NCBI GenBank assembly: GCA_964522525.1
Contig: CAZFWG010000004.1
Span: 31,183-95,182 of the forward strand
Reading direction: 5' to 3'
From: CAYUYV01 sp964522525
Lineage (GTDB): Bacteria > Pseudomonadota > Alphaproteobacteria > JAJFIK01
Length of the DNA: 64,000 nucleotides
The notes under the pieces were generated by a model, which worked only from the letters and a program-made list of their open reading frames with translations, made no database searches and was not told where the DNA came from. Position numbers and translations under genes: made by a program. Positions 43,638 through 52,861 of this stretch are shown here, piece by piece; the first letter of the stretch is position 1, and each line of letters starts with the position of its first letter.

Positions 43638-43662
43638 CATGATCCGATGCAGCCGGATCATG
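43638..43662. terminator. Hairpin between convergent xthA and autotransporter genes
   Basis: CATGATCCG (43638-43646) and CGGATCATG (43654-43662) form a perfect 9-bp stem with a 7-nt loop. It follows xthA by 9 nt and lies about 50 nt beyond the autotransporter stop. Possible bidirectional terminator; no strong T-tract. Confidence 0.5.
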
Positions 43663-43713
43663 TGAATGTGCCCGCTCGGGCCCAGAGCCATTCCCGACGA
43701 AACGGAAACAGCT

Positions 43714-46044
43714 TCAGAAGGAAATCTGGACGCCGCCGGAAATGGCGTTGCTGCTCAGATCATCGCTCCAGCGGCCGTCATATTGGGCAAAGACCGCGAT
43801 GCCGCCGTCGATGGCGGCGGTGAGCCCGAGGCTCGTGGTGAAGCCGCCCCGGTCCGGCTGCTGACCCAGACCGACAAAACCGACACCGCCGGCGCCAATC
43901 AGCTGGGCTCCCTGATCCAGATCATCCTCGATGACATCGTAGCGATAGCCGCCCGTCACTTCCGGAATGAGTGTGATGCCTGGAATGCGCACCGCCGTGC
44001 CCGCCCTCAATTCCGGCCCGATAAAGAGCTGATTCGAGGAGGCGTCGCTGACCAACAGGTTGAAGCCGTCCGCACCCGTCTCCTCAAAGCCGTCCTGGTC
44101 ATGATGAATGAACGTGACCGCGCCCTGGGGTTCGATCCAGAAGGGCCGGTGCTTGAACACAGGCAGATAGAAACGGTAGCTCGCCTCCCCATGGACCACC
44201 ACATGGTTCACGTCATATTCCGAGCGCGCCGTTTCGACCGAGTCGGTCAGCGCAATGAAGCGCTGACCTTCCACATCGCCGAAACCGAAGCCGGCCGATG
44301 TCGCCGCCCGGAACGGTCCGTCCACATAGAGGCCATAGCCCGCGAACTGGAAGCCATCGAAATCGAGGAGGCCTGAGGGCGCCTCGCCCTCGCCGCCGCT
44401 GAAGCCGGCCGTGCCGCCCAGGACGATATGATCCGTCAGCCAAAAATCTCCGCCGACCACAATACCCGTTGTATCGATATCCGCTCCGCCGAAACGGCCC
44501 ACCGGATCCAGTTCGGAAAAATCGCCAAAACCGTCGATCCAGAACTCGACGCCGCGCTCGGCGCGGGAAACATCCGCATGGAACGCCAGCCGGTCCGCGC
44601 GATCGGTCAAGGCGCGGGTCAGACCCAGGGCCTGGGCGCTCGAGAACAGGCGCGGCTGCGTAAGATGGATTTCCGGGGCAAGCTGGTCCAAGCCGAAATC
44701 GAGAAACTCCGCCCCCAGATCGGAGATTGCCGTCAGGGCCGCGAAGGTGGCGGCCGAAGCCCCGCCATTGACGATGATCGCTTCCACGGCACCCGCCACG
44801 AGTTCGGACTGGGTGCTGAGCGGCACGCTGCCATCGAGGAGATAATCGCCTTCGATGGTCACGACATTGTCCGGCGTGATGGAGGCGGTGATCTCCGTAA
44901 ACAGAGGCGGCGTGACGAAGGAGAACGGCGCGGGCCCGCCGGCCGGCGCGATCACGGTGAGGCCGAAATCGGACGTTATCGGTCCGAGCAAGGACAAATT
45001 CAACACGCCGTCCTGGATCAGGCTGGTTCCCGTCCCCGCCGTCGGCAGCCCGGCGACCAGGGCGAAATCAGGGCCGAAGGGCGGTGCGATGGACTGGAAG
45101 CCGACGCTGTCGAGCGCCTCGCCCTCGGCGAGACCGAGCTCGGAGAGATCCACGACCGTGCCATAGAAATTGAGGGCGAAGACACTCACAAGGTCTCCGG
45201 TCGGGGTCGGTGCGGCAACCATGAACAGGTCGACATTCTCCAGGTCCTCAAGGCTCGCCACGCGATTGTCGAGCACCATCGGATTGGTATCGACGGCCGC
45301 GAAAAACGTGTTGTTCGCCGCCTGACCATTACCGCCGAACTGCTCGAAATCGGGGGACAGGACATCGACGCTTGCGCCGGTCGCCGGATTGAAGAAACCG
45401 AAAGGATCGCCCCCCTGAACCGGATCCCCGCCACTGGGCGGGATGGTGCCGACGGGCGGGCTCAGCTCAACAACCAAAAGATCGCCACCCGGACCATTAA
45501 CGAGGCTTGCGGGTGCGCCGCCAGGGCCTTGGAAGCCGACCTGAAGGCCGGTCTCTTGACCCGGATTTTGCAACGAACTGTTGAGCAGGAAATCTTCAAG
45601 CACGGCCGCGCGCGATCCGGGCGCCGGCGTTGCCGCACCTCCCGGTGTCGCGGGCACGCCGAGAAGGGAAAACTCGACCGGAATGGTGGTGTTGGCGTAG
45701 CCGGTGACTTGCGCGTTCATCAGGCTGTCGGCCGCGAAACCCTCAAGAACGCCTTCCCGCTCAACGCCGACGCCGAGCAGGCGGGTCTCATTGGTGGCCG
45801 CGTCGGTTTCCGTAAAGAGGAGCCGCAGACCACCCGCCGCGGCACCCCCCAGCACGGCACCGGTGCCGCCCATGCCCGAGACCGGCACCGGATCGGAGGC
45901 ACGCGGACCACCAACGGGCGACGGGCCCGCGGCCGCGTGGTTCAGCGCCGCCCACAGCCCCGTGCTGAGCGCAACGGTGACAACACTTCCCAAGAGCCTT
46001 GCGGCAAGCCCGAGGCCAAGACCCGATTTCCCAACGCCACCCAC
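43714..46044 (-). CDS. Autotransporter-type outer-membrane protein
   Basis: A 776-residue protein. Signal-like hydrophobic stretch about residues 8-35; a passenger rich in Gly, Ala and Asp to about residue 470; a linker with Q-A-L-G-L-T-R-A-L-T-D-R-A; and a C-terminal barrel (about 500-776) with G-G-D-F-W-L-T-D-H, V-V-H-G-E-A-S-Y-R-F, and final strand G-G-V-Q-I-S-F. This is type V (autotransporter) layout; the passenger may contain vWA/adhesion-like or pectin-lyase-like structure that I cannot name. Start is GTG 46044 with GGGAG about 9 nt upstream. The function could be adhesion or an enzyme; not determined. Confidence 0.75.
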   Translation of the reverse strand: MGGVGKSGLGLGLAARLLGSVVTVALSTGLWAALNHAAAGPSPVGGPRASDPVPVSGMGGTGAVLGGAAAGGLRLLFTETDAATNETRLLGVGVEREGVLEGFAADSLMNAQVTGYANTTIPVEFSLLGVPATPGGAATPAPGSRAAVLEDFLLNSSLQNPGQETGLQVGFQGPGGAPASLVNGPGGDLLVVELSPPVGTIPPSGGDPVQGGDPFGFFNPATGASVDVLSPDFEQFGGNGQAANNTFFAAVDTNPMVLDNRVASLEDLENVDLFMVAAPTPTGDLVSVFALNFYGTVVDLSELGLAEGEALDSVGFQSIAPPFGPDFALVAGLPTAGTGTSLIQDGVLNLSLLGPITSDFGLTVIAPAGGPAPFSFVTPPLFTEITASITPDNVVTIEGDYLLDGSVPLSTQSELVAGAVEAIIVNGGASAATFAALTAISDLGAEFLDFGLDQLAPEIHLTQPRLFSSAQALGLTRALTDRADRLAFHADVSRAERGVEFWIDGFGDFSELDPVGRFGGADIDTTGIVVGGDFWLTDHIVLGGTAGFSGGEGEAPSGLLDFDGFQFAGYGLYVDGPFRAATSAGFGFGDVEGQRFIALTDSVETARSEYDVNHVVVHGEASYRFYLPVFKHRPFWIEPQGAVTFIHHDQDGFEETGADGFNLLVSDASSNQLFIGPELRAGTAVRIPGITLIPEVTGGYRYDVIEDDLDQGAQLIGAGGVGFVGLGQQPDRGGFTTSLGLTAAIDGGIAVFAQYDGRWSDDLSSNAISGGVQISF

Positions 46045-46194
46045 AGTTTAAGTCTCCCGCTGGCTGGAACACGGACAAAAGCGGATCGCGCCTTCACGCC
46101 CGCTACGCGATGATTTTAACCGAGATCTTAACCTTTGGGTGAGCCCAAATTTTGTCCAGTCACAACCCTGTTGGCCTCACGCGTTACGGCGCCG

Positions 46195-46998
46195 TCAGGG
46201 CAGTGTCTCGCTCAGATCGGCGGCCTTTTTTCGGGCCTCGGCGAGCACACCGGCGCGCAAGCCACGGCCGGTTCTTTCATAGGTCTCGACAATGAGTTGG
46301 GCCAGGGTACGTTCGGGGCGCAATCCGGGCACCAGGGCGCTCAGGAGCATCACCCGTTTGGAGCGGGCGTTTTCCCGGCCGTCGGTCGCGGCATCATGGG
46401 CAATGGTGAGCCAGGCAAAACCCGTCACTTCATCCTTGGTCAGCCCGACCCCTTCAAGATGCATCTGGGCAAGCTTGAACTGGGCAAACACCACGCCCTG
46501 GTCCGCCGCCTGGCCATACCACTGGGAAGCGTGAACCGGATCGGGCTCGAGCGCTCCGTCCCCGCCTTCCAGGAAAAGATCCGCCAAGTCGACCTGGGCT
46601 TCGGGATGACGTTGGGCCGCCGCCTGATAGAGCCAGGCCAGGGCCTGCTCCAGATCCCGTTCAACGCCCCGCCCCTGGCGATAAAGGGTCGCGAGGCTCA
46701 GCTGCGCCTCGGCGAAACCCAGTTCGGCCGCTTCCAGATAATAGTCGGCCGCAATCCTCGGCGAGGGTTGATCCACGCCCTCACCATTCAGATAGAGATT
46801 GCCGACAAGCCATAAGGCGCGCGTATTGCCGCCGCGGCCCTCGCGGATCCATTCCTGAAGGGCCGTCTGCGGATCACCGGCGGCATAGGCCTCCATCCCC
46901 GCCGCGAAATCGGCACGCGCCGGCGTGCTGATCGATGAGACCACCGCCAACACGGTCAGCACCATGACGGAAAGCCGGGCGCTCCTGACCTTGCGCAT
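46195..46998 (-). CDS. Secreted Sel1-type repeat protein
   Basis: A 267-residue exported protein with a signal peptide (about residues 1-29, …S-T-P-A-R-A). It contains Sel1-like (TPR-type) repeats: A-L-W-L-V-G-N-L-Y-L-N-G-E-G-V-D, A-Q-L-S-L-A-T-L-Y-R-Q-G-R-G-V-E, A-Q-V-D-L-A-D-L-F-L-E-G-G and A-Q-F-K-L-A-Q-M-H-L-E-G-V-G. Repeats of this kind mediate protein-protein contacts. Start at 46998 has GGAGGG 7 nt upstream and 16 nt after valS ends, so it is cotranscribed with valS. Function unknown. Confidence 0.8.
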   Translation of the reverse strand: MRKVRSARLSVMVLTVLAVVSSISTPARADFAAGMEAYAAGDPQTALQEWIREGRGGNTRALWLVGNLYLNGEGVDQPSPRIAADYYLEAAELGFAEAQLSLATLYRQGRGVERDLEQALAWLYQAAAQRHPEAQVDLADLFLEGGDGALEPDPVHASQWYGQAADQGVVFAQFKLAQMHLEGVGLTKDEVTGFAWLTIAHDAATDGRENARSKRVMLLSALVPGLRPERTLAQLIVETYERTGRGLRAGVLAEARKKAADLSETLP

Positions 46999-47014
46999 TA
47001 TCGGGCCCTCCCCG

Positions 47015-49693
47015 TCATGCCGCACTGACGCCGGCCGCCTTGCGCAAATGCCCCAGGGCCTCTTCGATGCGCGCGGCCCGGCCCTCGGCTTCCCCGCGGC
47101 GCTCCCGCTGTTCCTCGATCACGTCCTCGGGCGCGCGGGCCATGAATTTCTCATTGTTCAGCTTACCGTCAATCTTGCGGATCTCGCCGCCGAGCTTTTC
47201 CAACTCCCCCTCGAGGCGCTTCGTTTCCTTGTCGATGTCCACCACATCCGCGATAGGCAGGACATAGGTCGCCTCCTCGATCACGATCTGCACGGCCCCG
47301 GCGGGGATCTCATCCGTCGGCCGCGTCCATTCGAGCCGGGCGAGCCGCTTGATCACCTCTTCATGGGTGCGCAGGCGGGCTTCGGAGGTGGCATTGGCCC
47401 CCTTGATCAAGAGCGGGATCTTGGCCGCCGCAGGCACGTTCATTTCCGCCCGGACCGACCGGATATCGCTCACGACACGGATCACCCAGTTCATCTCGTC
47501 ATCGGCTGACGGATCAATGCGGGTCGTCCCGGGCGCCGGCCAGGGGGCCTGGATCAGCATGGTGGCCCGGGCCTCGCCATGCTCGGCCAGACGCTCCCAA
47601 AGCTCTTCGGTCAGGAACGGCATGAAGGGATGAAGCAGCGCCAGGATCTGATCGAGCACCCAGGCCGCCGTGGCGCGGGTCTCGGTCTTGGCGTCCCCGT
47701 CCGGACCGTTGAGCAGGGATTTGATGAACTCCAGATACCAGTCGCAGAACACATGCCAGACAAAGGCATAGACCGTGCCCGCCGCGTCATTGAAGCGATA
47801 GGTTTCGAGGGCCTCCGTCACGCCTTGCGTGGTGCGGGTCACCTCGCCCACGATCCAGCGGTTGACCCTCTCGCGCACCGTATCCGGATCAAAGGCGCGA
47901 TCCGGATCGCATTCGTTCATCTGACAAAAGCGCGCGGCATTCCAGAGCTTGGTGCCGAAATTCCGATAGCCCTCGATCCGGCTCTTGGACAGCTTGATGT
48001 CCCGCCCCTGGGCCGCCATCGCGGCCAAGGTGAAGCGCAGGGCATCCGCCCCCAGATCATCGATCAGCTCCAGCGGGTCGATCACATTGCCCTTGGACTT
48101 GGACATTTTCTGTCCTTTTTCGTCCCGCACCAGGGCATGCATATAGACCGTGTGAAAGGGCACTTCCTTCTGGAAATGGAGCCCCATCATCATCATGCGG
48201 GCGACCCAGAAAAAGATGATGTCAAAGCCCGAGACCAGGACATCGGTCTTGTAGTAGCGGGCAAGCTCCGGGGTCTCGTCGGGCCAGCCAAGAGTCGAAA
48301 AAGGCCAGAGGGCGGAGGAAAACCAAGTGTCGAGCACATCCTCGTCACGGGTCAAGGTGACCTTGTCGCCCAGCTTGGCTTGGGCCTTCGCAAGGGCTTC
48401 CTCTTCGCTGGGTGCCACAAAGACACTGCCGTCCTCGGCATACCAGGCTGGGATCTGGTGGCCCCACCACAATTGGCGGGAAATGCACCAGGGCTGGATG
48501 TTCCGCATCCACTCATAATAGGTCTTTTCCCAATTCTTGGGCACAAAGACGGTCTCGCCCTTCTCCACCGCCTCGATCGCCGGCTTGGCCAGGGTCTTGG
48601 CGTCCACATACCACTGGTCCGTGAGCCAGGGTTCGATGACCACATCGGACCGATCCCCATGGGGCACGGCATGGACATGGTCCTCGATCTTTTCGAGCAG
48701 GCCGAGTTCGTCGAGATCCGTGACGACCTTCTTACGCGCCTCGAAACGGTCAAGGCCCTGATAGGGCTCGGGCGCCGCCTCATTGAGGCGGGCCTCGGCG
48801 TCGAGCACATTGATCATCGGCAGATCGTGCCGCTTGCCGACCTCGAAATCGTTGAAGTCATGGGCGGGCGTGATTTTCACGGCCCCGGAGCCCTGCTCCG
48901 GATCGGCATAGGCATCGGCGACGATCGGAATGCGCCGGCCGACCAGGGGCAGTTCGACCTCCCGGCCCACGAGATCCGTGTACCGCTCATCGTCGGGATG
49001 GACGGCGACGGCCGTGTCGCCCAGCATGGTTTCGGGCCGCGTCGTGGCCACGGTAATGAAGCGCTCCGGATCATCCACCAGCGGATAACGGAAGTGCCAA
49101 AGATGGCCGTTCGTTTCCTTGGCCACGACCTCAATGTCCGAAACGGCGGTCTGGAATTTCGGATCCCAATTGACGAGCCGTTTGTCCCGGTAGATCAGAC
49201 CTTCCTCATGGAGCGCCACAAACACCTTGACGACGGCCCGGGAGAGCCCGTCATCCATGGTGAAACGCTCCCGGCTCCAATCGCAGGAGGCCCCCAGGCG
49301 GCGCAGCTGTTCGCCGATCTTGCCGCCGCTTTCTTCCTTCCACTGCCAGACCCGGCGGATGAAGGCCTCCCGGCCCATGGCGCGCCGATCCGTCTGGTTC
49401 TCCGCAGCCAGCACGCGCTCGACCACCATCTGGGTCGCGATCCCCGCATGGTCCATGCCCGGCTGCCACAACACGTCCCGCCCGCGCATGCGCTCGAAAC
49501 GCACCAGAATGTCCTGGAGCGTATTGTTGAGGGCGTGACCGATATGGAGGGATCCGGTCACATTGGGCGGCGGGATGACGATGCAAAAGGGATCGGCATC
49601 GGGACGGGCGCCGGCGCGGAAAGCGTCCGCCTCCTCCCATTGCCGGTAAAGGCGCGGCTCGGCCTCGGCGGGCTTGAAAGTCTTGTCCAGCAT
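47015..49693 (-). CDS. valS: Valyl-tRNA synthetase
   Basis: An 892-residue class Ia aminoacyl-tRNA synthetase. The HIGH-type motif is in P-P-N-V-T-G-S-L-H-I-G-H-A-L-N and KMSKS in K-G-Q-K-M-S-K-S-K-G-N-V. An editing (CP1) domain (about 200-420), the anticodon-binding domain, and the C-terminal coiled-coil arm (D-I-D-K-E-T-K-R-L-E-G-E-L-E-K-L) are all visible. The start at 49693 (M-L-D-K-T-F-K-P) is the family start; an upstream in-frame extension lies in the intergenic region and is rejected. It is followed by the Sel1 protein and preceded by popZ with a terminator between. Confidence 0.97.
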   Translation of the reverse strand: MLDKTFKPAEAEPRLYRQWEEADAFRAGARPDADPFCIVIPPPNVTGSLHIGHALNNTLQDILVRFERMRGRDVLWQPGMDHAGIATQMVVERVLAAENQTDRRAMGREAFIRRVWQWKEESGGKIGEQLRRLGASCDWSRERFTMDDGLSRAVVKVFVALHEEGLIYRDKRLVNWDPKFQTAVSDIEVVAKETNGHLWHFRYPLVDDPERFITVATTRPETMLGDTAVAVHPDDERYTDLVGREVELPLVGRRIPIVADAYADPEQGSGAVKITPAHDFNDFEVGKRHDLPMINVLDAEARLNEAAPEPYQGLDRFEARKKVVTDLDELGLLEKIEDHVHAVPHGDRSDVVIEPWLTDQWYVDAKTLAKPAIEAVEKGETVFVPKNWEKTYYEWMRNIQPWCISRQLWWGHQIPAWYAEDGSVFVAPSEEEALAKAQAKLGDKVTLTRDEDVLDTWFSSALWPFSTLGWPDETPELARYYKTDVLVSGFDIIFFWVARMMMMGLHFQKEVPFHTVYMHALVRDEKGQKMSKSKGNVIDPLELIDDLGADALRFTLAAMAAQGRDIKLSKSRIEGYRNFGTKLWNAARFCQMNECDPDRAFDPDTVRERVNRWIVGEVTRTTQGVTEALETYRFNDAAGTVYAFVWHVFCDWYLEFIKSLLNGPDGDAKTETRATAAWVLDQILALLHPFMPFLTEELWERLAEHGEARATMLIQAPWPAPGTTRIDPSADDEMNWVIRVVSDIRSVRAEMNVPAAAKIPLLIKGANATSEARLRTHEEVIKRLARLEWTRPTDEIPAGAVQIVIEEATYVLPIADVVDIDKETKRLEGELEKLGGEIRKIDGKLNNEKFMARAPEDVIEEQRERRGEAEGRAARIEEALGHLRKAAGVSAA

Positions 49694-49873
49694 GGACTGG
49701 TTTCTCGAACTGGTTAGGGATCCCGAAATCGGGACTCTGTTGGTGTCTTGGGTTTCGGGGGCGCAGTCACGCCCTTCTTCCCATTGATAGAGGAAGCCGC
49801 AGCAGGCGCAAGCGGCTGGCCCGACAAAACGTCGAGACAAAAATCACATCACGCCGCTTGACTGGTCGGGCAC

Positions 49874-49906
49874 AAAAAAACCGGGCCGCGTCAGGGCGGC
49901 CCGGTT
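49874..49906 (-). terminator. Rho-independent terminator of popZ
   Basis: On the minus strand an 11-bp GC-rich stem (AACCGGGCCGC / GCGGCCCGGTT, loop of 6 nt) is followed by seven T residues. It lies about 28 nt beyond the popZ stop codon and upstream of valS, so valS must have its own promoter between 49694 and 49873. Confidence 0.85.
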
Positions 49907-49934
49907 CGCTCAGATATCTCGTTTTAAGGGTGGC

Positions 49935-50633
49935 TCAGCGCTTGCGGCCGCGATCGGAAATCCGGCGTACTTCGCGCTCCACCACATCCTCGACAATGTC
50001 GCCGAGATTGTCGTCGAGCCAGTCCTTGAGCATCGGACGCATCATGTCCTGAACCAGCCCTTCGAGGCTGCGGGCGCTGCCCTCTTCGGCCACGACCACG
50101 TTGCGGCTCAAGGAATGGAAAGCGGCGGACGCGGAGTCTTCCGTGTCGCTGCTGACCAGAGCGTTGGCTTCTTCTTCCTCTTCGGGGGCATGGTCGTCAT
50201 TGTCGACGAGCATGAGATCGGCACCGCCGAAATCTTCAGCCGGCGTTTCCTGGCTGACCGGGGTGGCTTCGAAAGCGGACGGCATGGGCTGGGCCACGGG
50301 CTCTTCTGCATGGAGCGGCGTGGGCGCCACGGGGGTCGGTTCCGGTTCCGGTTCCGAAAGCACTTGTGCCTGGGTCAGTTCCAGAACCTCGGCACTGGTC
50401 TGGGGTTGGGCAGCGTGGAGATCGGCACCGTTGGTCATGGGCGCTGGGCTGACCGGGGCGGCTGCCATCGGAGCCGGCTCCTCGACCGGCGCGGGTTGCG
50501 CCGGGGCCGGAGCGGCCGCGCCATTGGTCGCGGTCTTGGCCGCGTCGTCATTGTCCTCGGAGATGATCCGGCGAATGGACGCCAGGATTTCCTCCATGGT
50601 CGGTTCCTGTTGGGTGTTCTCTTGATCGGTCAT
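49935..50633 (-). CDS. popZ: Polar organising protein PopZ (DUF2497)
   Basis: A 232-residue protein with the PopZ architecture: short N-terminal helix with M-E-E-I-L-A-S-I-R-R-I-I-S-E-D (about 13-27, the binding site for client proteins), a long Pro/Ala/Glu-rich disordered middle (about 35-170) and a C-terminal oligomerising helix set ending M-M-R-P-M-L-K-D-W-L-D-D-N-L-G. PopZ forms a polar matrix that tethers chromosomal origins through ParB and recruits kinases, as known from Caulobacter. The middle is unusually acidic (E-E-E-E-E-A). Start has AGGGA upstream. It sits in the order pcm–tolC–popZ–valS known from alphaproteobacteria. Confidence 0.92.
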   Translation of the reverse strand: MTDQENTQQEPTMEEILASIRRIISEDNDDAAKTATNGAAAPAPAQPAPVEEPAPMAAAPVSPAPMTNGADLHAAQPQTSAEVLELTQAQVLSEPEPEPTPVAPTPLHAEEPVAQPMPSAFEATPVSQETPAEDFGGADLMLVDNDDHAPEEEEEANALVSSDTEDSASAAFHSLSRNVVVAEEGSARSLEGLVQDMMRPMLKDWLDDNLGDIVEDVVEREVRRISDRGRKR

Positions 50634-51122
50634 GGGAGTCCCTGAGTTTTTTGGTTCGAGCCCTGTGATTGCCCCGCCAGACCACGCTCACCGCGGCACT
50701 GACGCTGATCCCGAAACTGGCCCGCACTGGGCCTGATATCTTCGCGCCTTGTCCCGTCTCCTGCCGCCAGACTATGGGCCATTCACCGCTAAAGAAAAAT
50801 GGCTCTTCTGGAGATCTCCGTCCGGGTTCAAGCCGAAACCATGTCGTGGCACGGAAAGAAGCACAACCCACTTACCCTGCCCAAGCCTGGGACACTGGTT
50901 CAACCACTCTCAAGATCCTAGCAGGAGGGATGCCACTTTGACCGCGGCTCCGACCCCTTGGATCTTGGGCGTGCGGAGCGAAAACCGGGAGGAGACGTCA
51001 CACGACGCCTCACCGTGTTCTCAGTATCGCCTCAAAATGAGACAAGAGCATGGCTGCGGCCGCTTTGTCGTGCCAATACCGCCACTTTTCAACCAAGGCT
51101 TCCGTTCGAGCCCCGGGATGGA
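50634..51122. other. 489-bp intergenic region between tolC and popZ
   Basis: Both flanking genes read on the minus strand, so this holds the popZ promoter and the end of tolC. Open frames on the plus strand here have neither family resemblance nor ribosome-binding sites and are rejected. No terminator hairpin with a T-tract was found after tolC. Confidence 0.5.
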
Positions 51123-52637
51123 TCAGCGGAAATCGTCCTTCTGGCCGATACCGATCCACTTGTTTTTGACTTCCTTGTAGTTTTCTTCCGGAAAATAGAT
51201 TTCGGTGGGCAGTCTGAGCCGTTCCGCCGACAAATATCCGACCGTGGAGAGGAGCTGGAACGCCGCGACATACTCGTCCCGCTCCGCCGTGACCAAGGTC
51301 ACCCGGGAATCCAGCAATTCCTGCTCCGCATCCAGCACATCCAGGGTGGTCCGGGAACCCACTTGCGCTTCCTGGCTGACCCCTTCAAAGGCGATTTCGT
51401 TGGCACGAACCTGCTCGCGGCTGGCCAGGATGGTCGCCCGCGCCGACCGCAGGGCGTCCCAACTTGTGGCGATCTGTTCTTCGAGAATCCGCTGGGCCTC
51501 GGCAATCTGAAGCTTGTCCTCACTGTTGACCTGCTTGGCCTGGCGCAATTGGGAATAGGCTGACCCACCTTGATACAGGGGCACGGTCACATTGATTGTC
51601 GCTGAGAGCTGATCGGTGCGGTTGGCGGTAATCTCTCTTTGGTTCGGAATCTCCACACCGCCGACCTCGGTGGTCGGAGGATCTGTTTGGAAGAAATCCC
51701 CATCCGTGTCGGAAATGCTGTAGCGGCCTTGGAACGTGACCGTCGGCAGGAGCAGCGCGCGCGCGACCTTGATCGCGTAACGGGAGGCCGCTTCGGTTTC
51801 CCGAGCGGTTTGCAGATCCGGATTGCTTTGCAGTGCCCGGTTCAGCGCAATGTTTTCGTCATTAGGAAGCTCCGGCAGTGCCGGAGGCGGCGTCAGATCG
51901 CCTGGATTGATACCAATCACCCGTTCAAAAGAGGCGCGGCTGACGGTCAACTGGGCTTCCGAAGCGATGAGATTGGATTGCGCACCGCTCAAGCGTGCCT
52001 CGGCCTGGGCAACGTCGGTGCGTGTGATTTCACCCACGCGAAAGCGGTCCTGGGCCGCTTCGAGCTGGCGCGTCAAAACCTGAACATTGTTCTTGCTCAA
52101 GCGCACCACGGCTTCGTCCCGCAGGACATCCATATAGGCGGTCACGGCGTCAAACAGGACCTGCCCCTCGACCCGCCTCAATTGTTCGCGGGCGGCCCGA
52201 ACATCGGCCTTCGATTGCTTGACCTGATTGAACGTCCGCAGACCGGTAAAAATGTTCTGCTGGAGGGTGACGCCGCCGGAAATGGTGTCGTCGTTCGTAT
52301 CACTCACGATACTGAACGCCACGGGGTTGCCGAACTGACCGGCCGGGACCAGGCGATCGTTCTCGGCATTGACCCGACTGACACTCGCATCGGCCGTCAC
52401 CGTGGGTTTCCATCCCGCAATGGCCTGGTTCACCGTCTCGTCAACCGCCCGAACCTGGGCGCGTTGGGCGAGCAGCGTCGGGTTGGTTTCATAGGCCTGG
52501 ACCAGCGCCTCTTCGAGCGTCGTCGCCTGGGCGAATGCCGAGAGAGGCGCAAGACACAGCGCCGTGCCCATCAAAAGGGCAAGCCGACGGCCCCTTCCCG
52601 CGCGTTTACCCGACCCGAAATTCAAAGCTGTGACCAC
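51123..52637 (-). CDS. tolC: TolC-family outer-membrane efflux/secretion protein
   Basis: About 504 residues. The start is GTG 52637, preceded by GAGGAG at 6 nt, giving an N-terminus with basic residues then L-A-L-L-M-G-T-A-L-C-L-A-P-L-S-A-F-A-Q as signal peptide. Two repeats of about 200 residues each have the TolC helix pattern: L-E-E-A-L-V-Q-A-Y-E-T-N-P-T-L-L-A-Q-R-A, G-E-I-T-R-T-D-V-A-Q-A-E-A-R-L and T-L-D-V-L-D-A-E-Q-E-L-L-D-S. It forms a trimeric channel-tunnel for type I secretion or RND efflux. A pair of 22-bp direct repeats lies about 100-150 nt upstream. The RTX-repeat protein at the window's far end is a possible type I substrate. Confidence 0.93.
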   Translation of the reverse strand: MVTALNFGSGKRAGRGRRLALLMGTALCLAPLSAFAQATTLEEALVQAYETNPTLLAQRAQVRAVDETVNQAIAGWKPTVTADASVSRVNAENDRLVPAGQFGNPVAFSIVSDTNDDTISGGVTLQQNIFTGLRTFNQVKQSKADVRAAREQLRRVEGQVLFDAVTAYMDVLRDEAVVRLSKNNVQVLTRQLEAAQDRFRVGEITRTDVAQAEARLSGAQSNLIASEAQLTVSRASFERVIGINPGDLTPPPALPELPNDENIALNRALQSNPDLQTARETEAASRYAIKVARALLLPTVTFQGRYSISDTDGDFFQTDPPTTEVGGVEIPNQREITANRTDQLSATINVTVPLYQGGSAYSQLRQAKQVNSEDKLQIAEAQRILEEQIATSWDALRSARATILASREQVRANEIAFEGVSQEAQVGSRTTLDVLDAEQELLDSRVTLVTAERDEYVAAFQLLSTVGYLSAERLRLPTEIYFPEENYKEVKNKWIGIGQKDDFR

Positions 52638-52739
52638 GTCCCACTCCTCACCACGCGCGCTCATTGTCAGGCTGTCTTGTTTCACGACAGCGTGACACCC
52701 CGCAAGTGTATGATTGATAAATCCCGAAGGCCTCCGCGG

Positions 52740-52783
52740 ACCATACAAAATCGCGCCTCAAACCATACAAAATCACGCCTCAT
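52740..52783 (-). promoter_or_regulatory. Tandem 22-bp direct repeats upstream of tolC
   Basis: Two copies of ACCATACAAAATCNCGCCTCA in direct orientation (plus strand), at 52740-52761 and 52762-52783, differ at only two positions. The 22-bp spacing equals about two turns of DNA, so both copies face the same side. They lie 103-146 nt upstream of the tolC GTG, on the side where its promoter should be. Candidate operator for a dimeric or cooperative regulator; this is inference. Confidence 0.55.
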
Positions 52784-52861
52784 CTTTGTTCGCCATGGGA
52801 AATGACGTCTCAGAAAGATCGTGATCCCGCGATGGGAGCAGCTGTAGCGTCCATATCCTTT

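Noticed and set aside
44428..46113. A 561-codon open frame on the plus strand
   Set aside because: It is antisense to the autotransporter gene, whose barrel and signal are consistent; the plus frame has no recognisable domain.
47579..49717. A 712-codon open frame on the plus strand
   Set aside because: It is antisense to valS, which is unmistakable by HIGH and KMSKS motifs.
49694..49840. N-terminal extension of valS
   Set aside because: It crosses the intergenic region next to the popZ terminator and is not homologous to ValS; M-L-D-K-T-F at 49693 is the family start.
50958..51563. A 201-codon open frame starting in the tolC–popZ spacer
   Set aside because: Most of it is antisense to tolC; composition is shadow-like and no ribosome-binding site is present.
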